A stretch of 64,000 nt of DNA from Variovorax sp. OK212 (GTDB lineage Bacteria > Pseudomonadota > Gammaproteobacteria > Burkholderiales > Burkholderiaceae_C): the NCBI RefSeq assembly GCF_900112425.1, contig NZ_FOLP01000008.1, positions 1-64,000 on the forward strand. The letters run 5' to 3'. The position numbers were made by a program, and so were the translations under genes. The notes beneath the pieces were generated by a model, which saw nothing but the letters and a program-made list of their open reading frames with translations, had not been told where the DNA came from and did not search any database. Shown piece by piece: positions 8,144 through 18,521 of this stretch (position 1 is its first letter; each line of letters begins with the position of its first letter).

Positions 8144-9751
8144 TCACTGGTGCGATGGCGTGGCCGCCACCGCCGCAGGCAGGCGGAAAGCGGCTTTTTC
8201 CTGCGCATCGAGCTGCGCGACGAGACCGGTCTCCCATGCGAGGTAGCGGCGAGCGGCTTCCTTGTTGCCGTCGTGGCGGTCGTGCACGAAGAACAGGTAG
8301 TCGATGCAGTCGGCATCGGCGGGCAGCGCGGGCGTGGCTTCCAGCGGCAGGCCGGCGGCGCGCCAGGCGGCCATGCCGCCCTGCAGCAGCAGCGGCGCAG
8401 GCAGGTTCGCGAGTTCGGAGGCCGCGGTCCAAGCCGCGAGCGCGGCGTCGTCGGCCACCAGCACCAACTGGCGCGTCTCGTTCTTCACGTCGGCGGCCAG
8501 GCGCGGGCGGATCGACCAGCGCGCCTGTGCGATGTGCCCGGCGCGAAACGGCATGCTGCCGCGCAGGTCGATCACCGCCACGTCGTTCTTCTCGAGCCGC
8601 GCGGCGAGCGCTTGCGCATCGATGGTGGCCAGTGGAGGAGCCGCCGGTGCCTTGGCGGGCGCCAGCGACAGCCCGCTCGCGAGGCCGCCTTCGAGCACGC
8701 TCGCGTCGTGGCCCATCTGCCGCAGCCAGCTCGCGATGGTCGGCGCGCGCACGCCGTCGTTGTCGAACAGCACGAGCCGCGCGCCGCGCACGCCGACGTA
8801 CTGGTCGCCGGCCTGCATCAGCTGGCCGCCCGGCGTGTGCTGCGCGCCCGGCAGGCTGCCGGCGGCGAACTCTTCGGGTGTGCGCACGTCGCACAGGAAC
8901 AGGCTGCGGCACGTGTTGGCAGCCTCGGCGGCCCACTGCTGCACCGTGGGCGCGGTGACCACCGGTACGTCGAAGCGCGCGGCCAGTGCTTTCGCGGCGG
9001 GGCGCAGGTCGGTGTTGCCGCTGTCGTCGGCGTAGCGGCGCGTGCCGCCGTGCTCCAGCACGTGGTCGTTCAGGTACCAGCCCTGCGTGCCGTTCTCCAG
9101 CGCGTACACCGGGTTGGGCAGCCCGAGGTTGATCAGCGTCTGCGCGCCGATGATGCTGCGCGTGCGCCCCGCGCAGTTGATGACGATGGGCGTGGTGGTG
9201 TCGGGCACCAGCTGCCGCACGCGGTAGGCCAGCTCGCCGTTGGGGCAGCAGGTGGCGCTCGGGATGTTCATCTTGTGGAACTCGCTCACGGGCCGGCCGT
9301 CGAGCACCACCACCTTGTCGTTGCGCGCCAGCATCTCGGCGAGCTGGTCGGCGCTGACGCGGGGCGTGTGATAGACCTCCTCGGCCAGTTCGCCGAAGGT
9401 CTTCGAGGGCAGGTTGACGCCCGCGAAGAGCACGTAGCCCGCGGCCTTCCATGCGAGGGCGCCGCCCTGCAGCACGTGCACGCCGGTGTAGCCCAGCGCG
9501 GCCAGCTGCGCGGCGGCACGCTGTGCCACGCCGGCGGATGCGCCGTCGCCTTCGTCATAGACCACCACCCGCGCGCCGCGGCGCGGCACCAGGCGCGGCA
9601 CGTCGAGCTCGAGCCGGCTGAAGGGCAGCGGGATGCCGTAGAACAGGTGCGCCTCGCCGTACTGGCCGTGCTCGCGCACGTCGAGCAGCGCAATCTCCGC
9701 GCCGTCGTGCAGCCAGGATTTGAGGGTCTTCGGGTCGATGAAGGAGGTCAT
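8144..9751 (-). CDS. Four-domain rhodanese-related sulfurtransferase
   Basis: 535 residues with four consecutive rhodanese-like domains: about 1-110, 130-235, 255-360 and 380-480, then a C-terminal tail. Only domain 2 has an active-site loop with cysteine (INCAGRTRS, Cys193). The equivalent loops of the others read VVYDEGDG, LFDNDGVRA and LVADDAALA and lack it, so one domain is catalytic and three are likely structural or binding. A role in moving sulfane sulfur from a thiol or persulfide is inferred from the family. It lies second in the sulfur operon, 84 bp after the cupin gene and 75 bp before the Bug receptor gene. Confidence 0.85.
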   Translation of the reverse strand: MTSFIDPKTLKSWLHDGAEIALLDVREHGQYGEAHLFYGIPLPFSRLELDVPRLVPRRGARVVVYDEGDGASAGVAQRAAAQLAALGYTGVHVLQGGALAWKAAGYVLFAGVNLPSKTFGELAEEVYHTPRVSADQLAEMLARNDKVVVLDGRPVSEFHKMNIPSATCCPNGELAYRVRQLVPDTTTPIVINCAGRTRSIIGAQTLINLGLPNPVYALENGTQGWYLNDHVLEHGGTRRYADDSGNTDLRPAAKALAARFDVPVVTAPTVQQWAAEAANTCRSLFLCDVRTPEEFAAGSLPGAQHTPGGQLMQAGDQYVGVRGARLVLFDNDGVRAPTIASWLRQMGHDASVLEGGLASGLSLAPAKAPAAPPLATIDAQALAARLEKNDVAVIDLRGSMPFRAGHIAQARWSIRPRLAADVKNETRQLVLVADDAALAAWTAASELANLPAPLLLQGGMAAWRAAGLPLEATPALPADADCIDYLFFVHDRHDGNKEAARRYLAWETGLVAQLDAQEKAAFRLPAAVAATPSHQ

Positions 9752-9835
9752 GAGAACAAGTCGTTGGGACGAACGGGGTCCTGCGAGGCCGCGCGTGCGG
9801 CCCGCATGAACAAAAGTGGAAAGCCGGAAGGCGCT

Positions 9836-10426
9836 TCAGCGGCGCGTCTGCACGCCGATGCCCATGGTCTGGTAGGTGCCCGCGGCCAGGTCGTAGGCGG
9901 TGCGCTGGTTCAGCGTTTCGAGCGCGCGGCCGTACATGTGCAGGTGGCGGATCACCTGCTCGCCCTGGATCTCCACCGAGTGGATGTCCTCGGGCATCAG
10001 CGCGATGCCCGTGCCCGGTGCCACGACGACCAGTGCCGTTTCCTCGAGCCGGCCCTTGCCGGCCACGGCGCCGTCGTCGGTGCGCTCGTACACGCGGTTG
10101 TGCTCGGTGCCTTCCACGGCCGCGATGCAGGCCCAGGTCGTGTGGTTGTGCGGCACGATCTTCTTGCCGGGGCGCATCACGTTCAGGTAGAGCGCATAGC
10201 TCTGGTCGGCGTCTTCGGCGATCAGGTAGCGCGCCTGGTGCTCGCCGGCCTCGGGCGGCGGGAAGTCGGCGGCGCCCCAGTACGCGGTGTGCGCGGCCAG
10301 GTCTTGCAGCGAGCCGAGCACCACGTCGAGCGTCTCGCGGGTTGCTTCAGCGCCGCCGATGGCTTTCTTCATCGCATCGATGGACGCGGTCACGGCCTGC
10401 TGGCGTTGCTCGGATGGGGTGCTCAT
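9836..10426 (-). CDS. Cysteine/thiol dioxygenase-like cupin
   Basis: 196 residues, single cupin domain. The metal-binding histidines look like H93 and H95 (VPHNHTTWACIAAVEG) and H149 (PEDIHSVE), the pattern of thiol dioxygenases, which oxidise cysteine, 3-mercaptopropionate or mercaptosuccinate to sulfinates. Length (about 200) fits bacterial members. It is the first gene of the operon that continues with rhodanese, Bug receptor and MetC, and is read divergently from a LysR gene. The exact thiol cannot be told from sequence; mercaptosuccinate dioxygenase is a plausible alternative given the apparent lineage. Confidence 0.75.
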   Translation of the reverse strand: MSTPSEQRQQAVTASIDAMKKAIGGAEATRETLDVVLGSLQDLAAHTAYWGAADFPPPEAGEHQARYLIAEDADQSYALYLNVMRPGKKIVPHNHTTWACIAAVEGTEHNRVYERTDDGAVAGKGRLEETALVVVAPGTGIALMPEDIHSVEIQGEQVIRHLHMYGRALETLNQRTAYDLAAGTYQTMGIGVQTRR

Positions 10427-10463
10427 GCGTGTTCTCCAGTGGGGTTGCGTGTTCGGTATGCAT

Positions 10464-10475
10464 TCACTGTAGTGA
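10464..10475. promoter_or_regulatory. Small dyad upstream of the sulfur operon
   Basis: Inverted repeat TCACT-GT-AGTGA lies 38 bp upstream of the cupin gene and 57 bp upstream of the divergent LysR gene. It may be part of the LysR or a polymerase-proximal site; short and not conclusive. Confidence 0.25.
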
Positions 10476-10513
10476 CCGGCGCGTGACGCAACAATCCAAG
10501 CGGTGCAACAAAC

Positions 10514-10532
10514 ACATCAATAAAATTAATGT
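10514..10532. promoter_or_regulatory. AT-rich imperfect palindrome abutting the LysR start codon
   Basis: ACATCAATAAAATTAATGT (14 of 19 positions symmetrical) ends directly before the ATG at 10533 and occupies the place of the Shine-Dalgarno sequence. It contains T-N11-A spacing typical of LysR sites, suggesting autorepression. Inference from position. Confidence 0.4.
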
Positions 10533-11411
10533 ATGGCCACCCTCGATCTTGAACTGCTGCGCTCCTTTGCCGCCGTTGTCAGCCACCACAGCTTCGCGGC
10601 GGCGGCCGTTCACCTGGAGCGCACGCAGTCGGCCATCACGCAGCAGATGCAGCGGCTCGAGGAGCAGATCGGCCATCCGCTGTTCGCCAAGCAGGGCCGC
10701 CAGAAGCGGCTCACCGAGCACGGCGAACGCCTGCTCACCTACACGCACCACATGCTCGCGCTGAACGACGAGGCCCTGCGCAGCTTGCGCCAGGGCCAGC
10801 TCGAAGGCAACCTGCGCATCGGCGCGCCGCACGACGTGGCCGAGACCATGCTGCCGCTGCTGCTGACCGAGGTGGCGCGCACCTCGCCGCTGCTGCAGCT
10901 GGACATCCACATCGGCCGCAGCCCCTACCTGATGACTTCGCTGAAGAGCGGCGAGGTCGACATGATCATTTCCAACCGCGCCGATGCGCAGTCGCAGTTC
11001 GAGGGCGTGGTGCTGCGCAACTCGCCCACCGTGTGGCTGTGCGCCGCGGGCTACGTGCACGACCCGACCAAGCCGGTGCCGCTCATCATGGCCGACGGCC
11101 CCAGCATCTTCCGGCGCATCGGCCACGAGGCGCTCGACACGGCGGGCGTGGCCTGGACGCCGCGCTACACCTCGTCGAGCCTGATCGGCATCAAGGCCGC
11201 GCTGCGCGCGGGGCTCGGCGTGACCGCGCGCGGCGTGGAGCAGCTCGACGCCGGCCTGCGCGTGCTGGGCGCGGGCGACGGCATGCCGCGGCTGCCCGAC
11301 CTGGCGTACTACCTCTACGTGCGCAGCCATGTGGTGAACCCGGTCACGCGCCAGGTGTTCGAGACGCTGAAGAAGCACCTGCGGCTGCCGCGCACCGACG
11401 TGCCGGCCTGA
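10533..11411 (+). CDS. LysR-family regulator of the sulfur operon
   Basis: 292 residues. Winged helix at about 5-62 (LLRSFAAVVSHHSFAAAAVHLERTQSAITQQMQRLE) followed by a LysR effector-binding domain. It is divergent from the cupin-rhodanese-Bug-metC operon, with 106 bp between the starts, the classic arrangement for a LysR activator and its target. No Shine-Dalgarno is visible; a palindrome abuts the start codon, so translation and autoregulation may be linked. The inducer is unknown, most likely a sulfur compound. Confidence 0.88.
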   Translation: MATLDLELLRSFAAVVSHHSFAAAAVHLERTQSAITQQMQRLEEQIGHPLFAKQGRQKRLTEHGERLLTYTHHMLALNDEALRSLRQGQLEGNLRIGAPHDVAETMLPLLLTEVARTSPLLQLDIHIGRSPYLMTSLKSGEVDMIISNRADAQSQFEGVVLRNSPTVWLCAAGYVHDPTKPVPLIMADGPSIFRRIGHEALDTAGVAWTPRYTSSSLIGIKAALRAGLGVTARGVEQLDAGLRVLGAGDGMPRLPDLAYYLYVRSHVVNPVTRQVFETLKKHLRLPRTDVPA

Positions 11412-11520
11412 AGCACCAGAAGAGCCAGAACCTCGGAACGTCAAACCCGAGAGCGCGAAACGGCTTGTGTGCGCTTGGGCGACAGTTCTGCAAGGAATTG
11501 TTGCTACAGTCGGCGGCGTC

Positions 11521-13458
<1,938 letters not shown>

Positions 13459-13591
13459 CGCGCGCCTTCGAAGGTGGCGCCTGAAAGATAATCGGCCGCC
13501 CTGCGCCGCGCACTTCCTGTCCGGGTCAACGCTTGCATTCGGGCCAGCGCCATTCACTCGGGCCCGGCACCTGAAAACCGAACTTCCCAGC

Positions 13592-15232
13592 ATGACAGAA
13601 CCCACTCGCCGTCGAGGCGCCGATGCGCTGATCCAGTCCCTGCAAGCCGCGGGCGTGAAGCGCATCTTCACGCTGTCGGGCAACCACATCATGCCGGTGT
13701 TCGACGCCGCGTTCGGCGCCGGCATCGAGCTCGTGCACACGCGTCATGAGGCCAGCACGGTCCACATGGCCGATGCGTGGGCGCGCATCACCGGCGAAGT
13801 GGGCATTGCCCTGGTGACGGGCGGCCCGGGGCACGCGAACGCGGTGGCGGCGCTGTACACCGCGCAGATGGCCGAGGCGCCGGTCGTGCTGCTGTCCGGC
13901 CACGCGCCGAACGACCAACTCGGGCAGGGCGCGTTCCAGGAGATGCGCCAGGCCGAGATGGCCGCGCCGGTCTGCAAGGCCGCCTGGACATGCGCCAGCG
14001 CCGACGACGTTGCCGCCGACATCGCCAGGGCGATCCGTCTCGCGCGGTCGGGCCGGCCGGGGCCGGTGCACCTGAGCTTGCCGACCGATGTGCTCGAAGC
14101 TGCTGTGGCAGACGCTTCCTTCACTTTGGATGCGGCAGCGTTCGCACCCGAGCCGATGCCGCTCGATGCGGCCGTTGCGGCGCGGTTGCTCGACTGTCTT
14201 GCAGCAGCCCGCAACCCCATGATCGTCGTCGGACCCTCGTGCATGACACGCAGCGGCCGCGCGCTGACCCATGCGCTCGAAGAGGCGACCGGCATTCCCG
14301 TGGTCGGCATGGAGAGCCCGCGCGGCGCCGGCGATGCAAGCCTGGGCGCGTTCGCCCAGCTCGCGGCCCGCGTCGACTGCCTGCTGCTCGTGGGAAAGCG
14401 GGTCGACTTCACGGTCAAGTTCGGCGCTGCCTTTCCCGCGGCGACGCAGGTGCATCAGGTCGATGCCGAGCAGGCCGAGATCGATCGCAGCCGCCGTGCG
14501 CTCGGCGACCGGTTGCAGACCGTGGCGCAGGCCGATGCCGCATCGGCATTGCGCGCGCTGACCGATGCCGCATCGCCGGCCGCGCGCGAGCCGGCGGCTT
14601 CTGCGTGGCTGAGCGAAGCGCACGAGGCGCTGGCCTACCGGCCCGCCGCGTGGGACAGCGCCAGCGCGCCATCGCCGGGCCGGCTGCACCCGGTGCAGAT
14701 GCTGCGCCCCCTTCAGGCCCTGCTCGACAGCCATCCCGAATCGGTGCTCGTCTGCGATGGCGGCGAGATCGGCCAGTGGGCCATGGCCTGCCTGCGCGCA
14801 CCGCACCGCGTGAACAACGGCGTGGCCGGGTCGATCGGCGCCGGGCTGCCCTATGCGCTCGCGGCGCGCTGCGCCCGACCCGAGGCGCCCGTGGTCGCGG
14901 TCATGGGCGACGGCACCGTGGGCTTTCACATCGCCGAGTTCGACACCGCGGTTCGCTACGGGCTGTCCTTCGTCGCGGTGGTCGGCAACGACGCGCGCTG
15001 GAACGCCGAGTACCAGATCCAGCTGCGCGACTACGGGCCCGAACGATTGATCGGCTGCGAGCTGCGGCCCACGCGCTACGACACCGTGGCGCAAGCCTTC
15101 GGCGCGCATGGCGAGTGCGTGACGGAGGCCGCCGAGCTGCTGCCCGCCGCGCGGCGGGCGCTCGCCAGCGGAATGCCGGCGTGCCTGAACGTGGTGATCG
15201 AGGGCGTGCCCGCGCCGCAGATCCGGCGCTAG
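13592..15232 (+). CDS. ThDP-dependent enzyme (acetolactate synthase/benzoylformate decarboxylase type)
   Basis: 546 residues with the three-domain layout of the family: an N-terminal PYR domain with the activating glutamate in HTRHEASTVHMADAWAR, a middle domain, and a C-terminal PP domain with the ThDP motif GDGTVGFHIAEFD...GND. The ATG at 13592 was chosen because it aligns with family starts. The substrate is a 2-oxo acid or acyl-CoA; AHAS, oxalyl-CoA decarboxylase and benzoylformate decarboxylase all share these motifs and sequence alone does not decide. No small AHAS subunit is next to it. Its stop codon overlaps the stop of the converging gene (CTAG at 15229-15232). Confidence 0.8.
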   Translation: MTEPTRRRGADALIQSLQAAGVKRIFTLSGNHIMPVFDAAFGAGIELVHTRHEASTVHMADAWARITGEVGIALVTGGPGHANAVAALYTAQMAEAPVVLLSGHAPNDQLGQGAFQEMRQAEMAAPVCKAAWTCASADDVAADIARAIRLARSGRPGPVHLSLPTDVLEAAVADASFTLDAAAFAPEPMPLDAAVAARLLDCLAAARNPMIVVGPSCMTRSGRALTHALEEATGIPVVGMESPRGAGDASLGAFAQLAARVDCLLLVGKRVDFTVKFGAAFPAATQVHQVDAEQAEIDRSRRALGDRLQTVAQADAASALRALTDAASPAAREPAASAWLSEAHEALAYRPAAWDSASAPSPGRLHPVQMLRPLQALLDSHPESVLVCDGGEIGQWAMACLRAPHRVNNGVAGSIGAGLPYALAARCARPEAPVVAVMGDGTVGFHIAEFDTAVRYGLSFVAVVGNDARWNAEYQIQLRDYGPERLIGCELRPTRYDTVAQAFGAHGECVTEAAELLPAARRALASGMPACLNVVIEGVPAPQIRR

Positions 15233-16419
15233 CCGCCGGTAGCGCCAGTAGCGCCGGCCGAACCGGTAGGGCCGGCAGCACCGGAACGAAGGCCCGGCTC
15301 GGCGCCGGTCTTCGGCCTGTGCAGCACCACCTGCACCTCGGCCGCGCGCGCCCTCAACTGGCCGCAGCCGCCGTCGATGTCCTGGCCGGCCGAGTTGCGC
15401 AGCTTCGTGAGGATGCCGCGCTGGTGCAGCGTGCGCGCCATCTGCTCGCAGCGCTCCCACGACGGGCGGCTGAACGCCACGCCGTCCACCGCGTTGAACG
15501 GAATCATGTTCAGCACGCCGTACTTGCCCGAGAGCAGTTGCACCAGGCCTTCAATCTCGTCCGGCCCGTCGTTCACGCCTTCCAGCAGCGTCCATTGGTA
15601 CTGAATGGGGTAACCCGTGGCGCGCGCATAACGCTCGCCCGCGGCGACCACTTCCTCGGGCGTCATGTTGGGCGCGCGCGGCAGCAGCTTCCTGCGCAGC
15701 TCGGCCTTGGTGGTGTGCAGCGAGAGGGCCAGCGCGGGCTTCACGCGCTCCTGCTGCAGCCGCTCGAACGCGCGCGGGTCGCCCACGGTCGAGAACACCA
15801 GGTTCTTGTGGCCGACATTGCCCACCGTGCCGAGCAGCTCGATGGCCTCCAGCACGTTGTCCAGGTTGTGGGCCGGCTCGCCCATGCCCATGAACACCAC
15901 CTTGCGCACCGGCCGCCGCAGGCGCGCAAGGGCGACCTGGGCAATGATCTCGGCGCTGCCCACCTGGCGCAGCAGGCCGTCGCGGCCCGTCATGCAGAAC
16001 TGGCAGCCGACCGCGCACCCGACCTGCGACGAGACGCACAGGCCGTCGCGCGGCAGCAGCACGCTCTCCACGGTCTGCCCGTCGGCAAGGGCCACCAGCA
16101 GCCGCTCGGAGCCGTCGGCGCCGGGGTGCACCGCGTGAATGCGCGCCAGCCCCGCAAGCTCGGCCTCGATGGCGGGCAGGGCCTCCATCAGCGACGACGG
16201 GAAGAAGCTGTGCGGCAGGCGCCGGCCGCTGTCGCGCGGCAATGCATGTGACCACAGCCGCAGGATGCGCTGCTCGTGGCTGGGGCCCGCGCCGGCTTCG
16301 CGCAGCCGGCGTTTCAGTTCGTGGATTCGCATGCGTGGGGCAGGGCAGGGGGGCGCTGCGGGCTCTGGTGGCTCTGATGACCGTAGTGGCTCTGGGACGA
16401 CATGCGACAGATTGTGCAT
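15229..16419 (-). CDS. RlmN/Cfr-family radical SAM RNA methyltransferase
   Basis: About 396 residues. The radical SAM cluster CAVGCQFC and the flanking SSQVGCAVG are clear, followed by GMGEPAHNLDNV, TVGDPRAF and the second catalytic cysteine in GQDIDGGCGQL. Members methylate A2503 of 23S rRNA and, for RlmN, A37 of some tRNAs. The C-terminus carries an extra GPTGSAGATGATGG repeat absent from typical RlmN. Start is uncertain: GTG 16428, ATG 16419 or ATG 16332; none has a good Shine-Dalgarno, and the first 30 residues of the longer forms are Pro-rich and not conserved-looking. Not beside ndk or ispG, the usual rlmN context, so probably a second copy. Confidence 0.8.
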   Translation of the reverse strand: MHNLSHVVPEPLRSSEPPEPAAPPCPAPRMRIHELKRRLREAGAGPSHEQRILRLWSHALPRDSGRRLPHSFFPSSLMEALPAIEAELAGLARIHAVHPGADGSERLLVALADGQTVESVLLPRDGLCVSSQVGCAVGCQFCMTGRDGLLRQVGSAEIIAQVALARLRRPVRKVVFMGMGEPAHNLDNVLEAIELLGTVGNVGHKNLVFSTVGDPRAFERLQQERVKPALALSLHTTKAELRRKLLPRAPNMTPEEVVAAGERYARATGYPIQYQWTLLEGVNDGPDEIEGLVQLLSGKYGVLNMIPFNAVDGVAFSRPSWERCEQMARTLHQRGILTKLRNSAGQDIDGGCGQLRARAAEVQVVLHRPKTGAEPGLRSGAAGPTGSAGATGATGG

Positions 16420-16500
16420 GGCAGTCACCCGAAGTCAGGCGGCTTGTGCCCCCCGATGGTGGCGCGCAGAATCGCGCTCCCCGCCCTGGAGGCATGGAAC

Positions 16501-16944
16501 ATGACGATTCCGTACTTTGTCCTGACGCCCGAGCGGCGCGACAGTCCTCTGAACGTGGTCGGTACGCAGGTGACCGTGCTGGCGTCGAACGCGACGACGC
16601 AGAGCTTCGGCATCACCCTGCAGCGCGGCGACGAGGGCACGGGCCCGCCGCCGCACAGCCACGACTGGGACGAGGCTTTCTACGTGCTTGGCGGCCAGAT
16701 CACGTTTCTCTGCGACGGCAAGGCCCACATGTGCCAGCCGGGCACGCTCGTGCATGTGCCGCGCGGCACGGTGCATGGCTTCCAGTACGGCAAGGGCGGC
16801 GGGCAGATGCTCGAGATCACGGGCCAGGGTGCCCTCGCGTCGGAAATGTTCGCCGCCGTCGACCACGAGATTCCGGCGGGCCCGCCCGACATTCCCCGGC
16901 TGCTGGCGGTGCTCGCGCGCAACGGGGTCACCGTCGAGTCGTGA
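16501..16944 (+). CDS. Single-domain cupin protein
   Basis: 147 residues; the start at 16501 follows a strong GGAGG. The cupin motifs read GPPPHSHDWDEAFYVLGG and PRGTVHGFQY, with three histidines and a glutamate in the usual metal-binding positions. Such small cupins act as dioxygenases, isomerases or sensors; nothing decides between these. It stands alone between two minus-strand genes, the following AraC gene converging 36 bp away. Confidence 0.8.
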   Translation: MTIPYFVLTPERRDSPLNVVGTQVTVLASNATTQSFGITLQRGDEGTGPPPHSHDWDEAFYVLGGQITFLCDGKAHMCQPGTLVHVPRGTVHGFQYGKGGGQMLEITGQGALASEMFAAVDHEIPAGPPDIPRLLAVLARNGVTVES

Positions 16945-16980
16945 GCTTCAGCCTGCGTACCGAGGCGAAGCAAAGGCCGG

Positions 16981-17844
16981 TCACTGCCGGGCCGCAAGCC
17001 ATTCACGCGCGGACACGCCGACCTTCTGCGTGAACAGGCGCGACAACGCCGACGCATTGGCATAGCCGAGCGCCTGTGCGATGGTCTTCACCGATGCGCC
17101 CTTCCTGAGCTCGGCCTGCGCGATGGTCAGGCGCCAGTTCGCCAGGTAGTCCGCCGGCGTGGCGCCGACCACCGCCTTGAAGCGCTGGGCGAACGCGCTG
17201 CGCGACAGGCCGGCCTGTTGCGCCATCTGCTCCAGCGTCCACGGCTCGCCCGGGCGCTCGTGCATGGCGACCAGCACGCGCGCCAGTTGCGGGTCGCCGA
17301 GGCCGGTCAGCAGGCCGGCCGGCAACTCGCTTTCCTGCGGATGGTCGAGCAGCCAGCGCAGCAGCTGGATCAGCACCACCTCGAACATCCGGTCGGCCAG
17401 CAGCCGGTGCCCGCATAGCACCCGCGTGGTCTCGGCGAAGAGCAATGACAGCGACTGCTCGAGGCCTTCCACCGCGTGCAGCGGAAGGCGGATCAGCGCA
17501 GGCAGCGCACGTGCCAGCGGGTGCGCGTCGCCGCCGTCGAAGTCGAGCGTGGCGCAGACGAAATCCGAGCCTTCCGTCGGCGCGTTGTGAAAGTTGTGCG
17601 CCAGCGGGCGCGGATAGAAAAGCAGGCTCGGCTCCTTCACCACGAGCTTGCGCGGCACGCCGGCGCGCGACGAATGCGTGACGACCATCTCGCCGCGGCG
17701 CAGCACATGCAGGAAGCCGCGCCCCTCCTTCGCCTCGAAGCGCGTGGTGCCGCACAAGGGGCCGGCATGGAACAGATGCGCCCGGACATGAAAGCGCTCG
17801 AGCAGCGAGGAAAGCCTGTCGATGGGCGGCGTGCGGGGCGGCAT
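16981..17844 (-). CDS. AraC-family regulator with cupin-type sensor domain
   Basis: 287 residues. Residues 10-170 resemble the AraC_binding_6/cupin sensor; residues 190-287 hold two helix-turn-helix motifs ending in AQALGYANASALSRLFTQKVGVSAREWL. It is divergent from the AhpD-like gene (94 bp apart), the pattern seen for many regulators of carboxymuconolactone-decarboxylase-like or oxidoreductase genes. The probable target is the AhpD-like gene, perhaps with the MOSC gene behind it. Confidence 0.88.
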   Translation of the reverse strand: MPPRTPPIDRLSSLLERFHVRAHLFHAGPLCGTTRFEAKEGRGFLHVLRRGEMVVTHSSRAGVPRKLVVKEPSLLFYPRPLAHNFHNAPTEGSDFVCATLDFDGGDAHPLARALPALIRLPLHAVEGLEQSLSLLFAETTRVLCGHRLLADRMFEVVLIQLLRWLLDHPQESELPAGLLTGLGDPQLARVLVAMHERPGEPWTLEQMAQQAGLSRSAFAQRFKAVVGATPADYLANWRLTIAQAELRKGASVKTIAQALGYANASALSRLFTQKVGVSAREWLAARQ

Positions 17845-17938
17845 TGGACGAAAAGGTACGTTATCTGGATAAAACGAGCCAAATCATACGACCGATGCAA
17901 AGACACTTGTTCCCACCACTTCATTTCAAAGGAACACC

Positions 17939-18484
17939 ATGACTCGCATTCCCCTCGTGACCGACGCCGCTGCCAACGGCGAAGCCAAGGCACTGCTGTC
18001 CGAGATCCACGGCGCCTTCGGCGCCACGCCCAACATGTTCCGCGCCGTCGCCCACTCGCCGGCCGCGCTCAAGAGCCTGTGGGGCGCGTTCGGCGCGCTG
18101 GGCGGCGGCGTGATCCCGGCGCAGCTCGGCGAGCAGATCGCCGTGGCCGTGGCCGACCGCAACGCCTGCCACTACTGCCTGGCCGCGCACACTGCGCTGG
18201 GCCGCAAGGCCGGCGTGTCCGCCGCCGACATGGCCGCGGCGCAGGCGGGCGAATCGGCGAACCCGCAGACCGCGGCGGCATTGCGCTTTGCGCTGAAGGT
18301 CGTCGACCAACGCGGCCAGGTCGACGCAGCCGACGTGCAGGCGCTGCGCGCCGCGGGCTTCGACGACCGCCACATCGTCGAGATCCTGGCGCACGTGGCC
18401 TTGAACCTGTTCACCAACTATGTGAACGTCGCGTTCGAGGTGCCGGTCGATTTCCCGTCGGTCAAGCTGCGCGCGGCGGCATGA
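17939..18484 (+). CDS. Carboxymuconolactone decarboxylase/AhpD-like protein
   Basis: 181 residues, all-helical CMD family. The redox motif is present as NACHYCLAAH (Cys77, Cys80, His84), as in AhpD-type alkylhydroperoxidases, so peroxide reduction or a thiol-dependent role is more likely than lactone decarboxylation. An AAAGGA ribosome-binding site precedes the ATG. Divergent AraC regulator upstream; the MOSC gene follows after 37 bp, probably in the same transcript. Confidence 0.88.
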   Translation: MTRIPLVTDAAANGEAKALLSEIHGAFGATPNMFRAVAHSPAALKSLWGAFGALGGGVIPAQLGEQIAVAVADRNACHYCLAAHTALGRKAGVSAADMAAAQAGESANPQTAAALRFALKVVDQRGQVDAADVQALRAAGFDDRHIVEILAHVALNLFTNYVNVAFEVPVDFPSVKLRAAA

Positions 18485-18521
18485 CGAAGACCTTGCCGAC
18501 GGCCTGGCTGGCGCAACTCGA

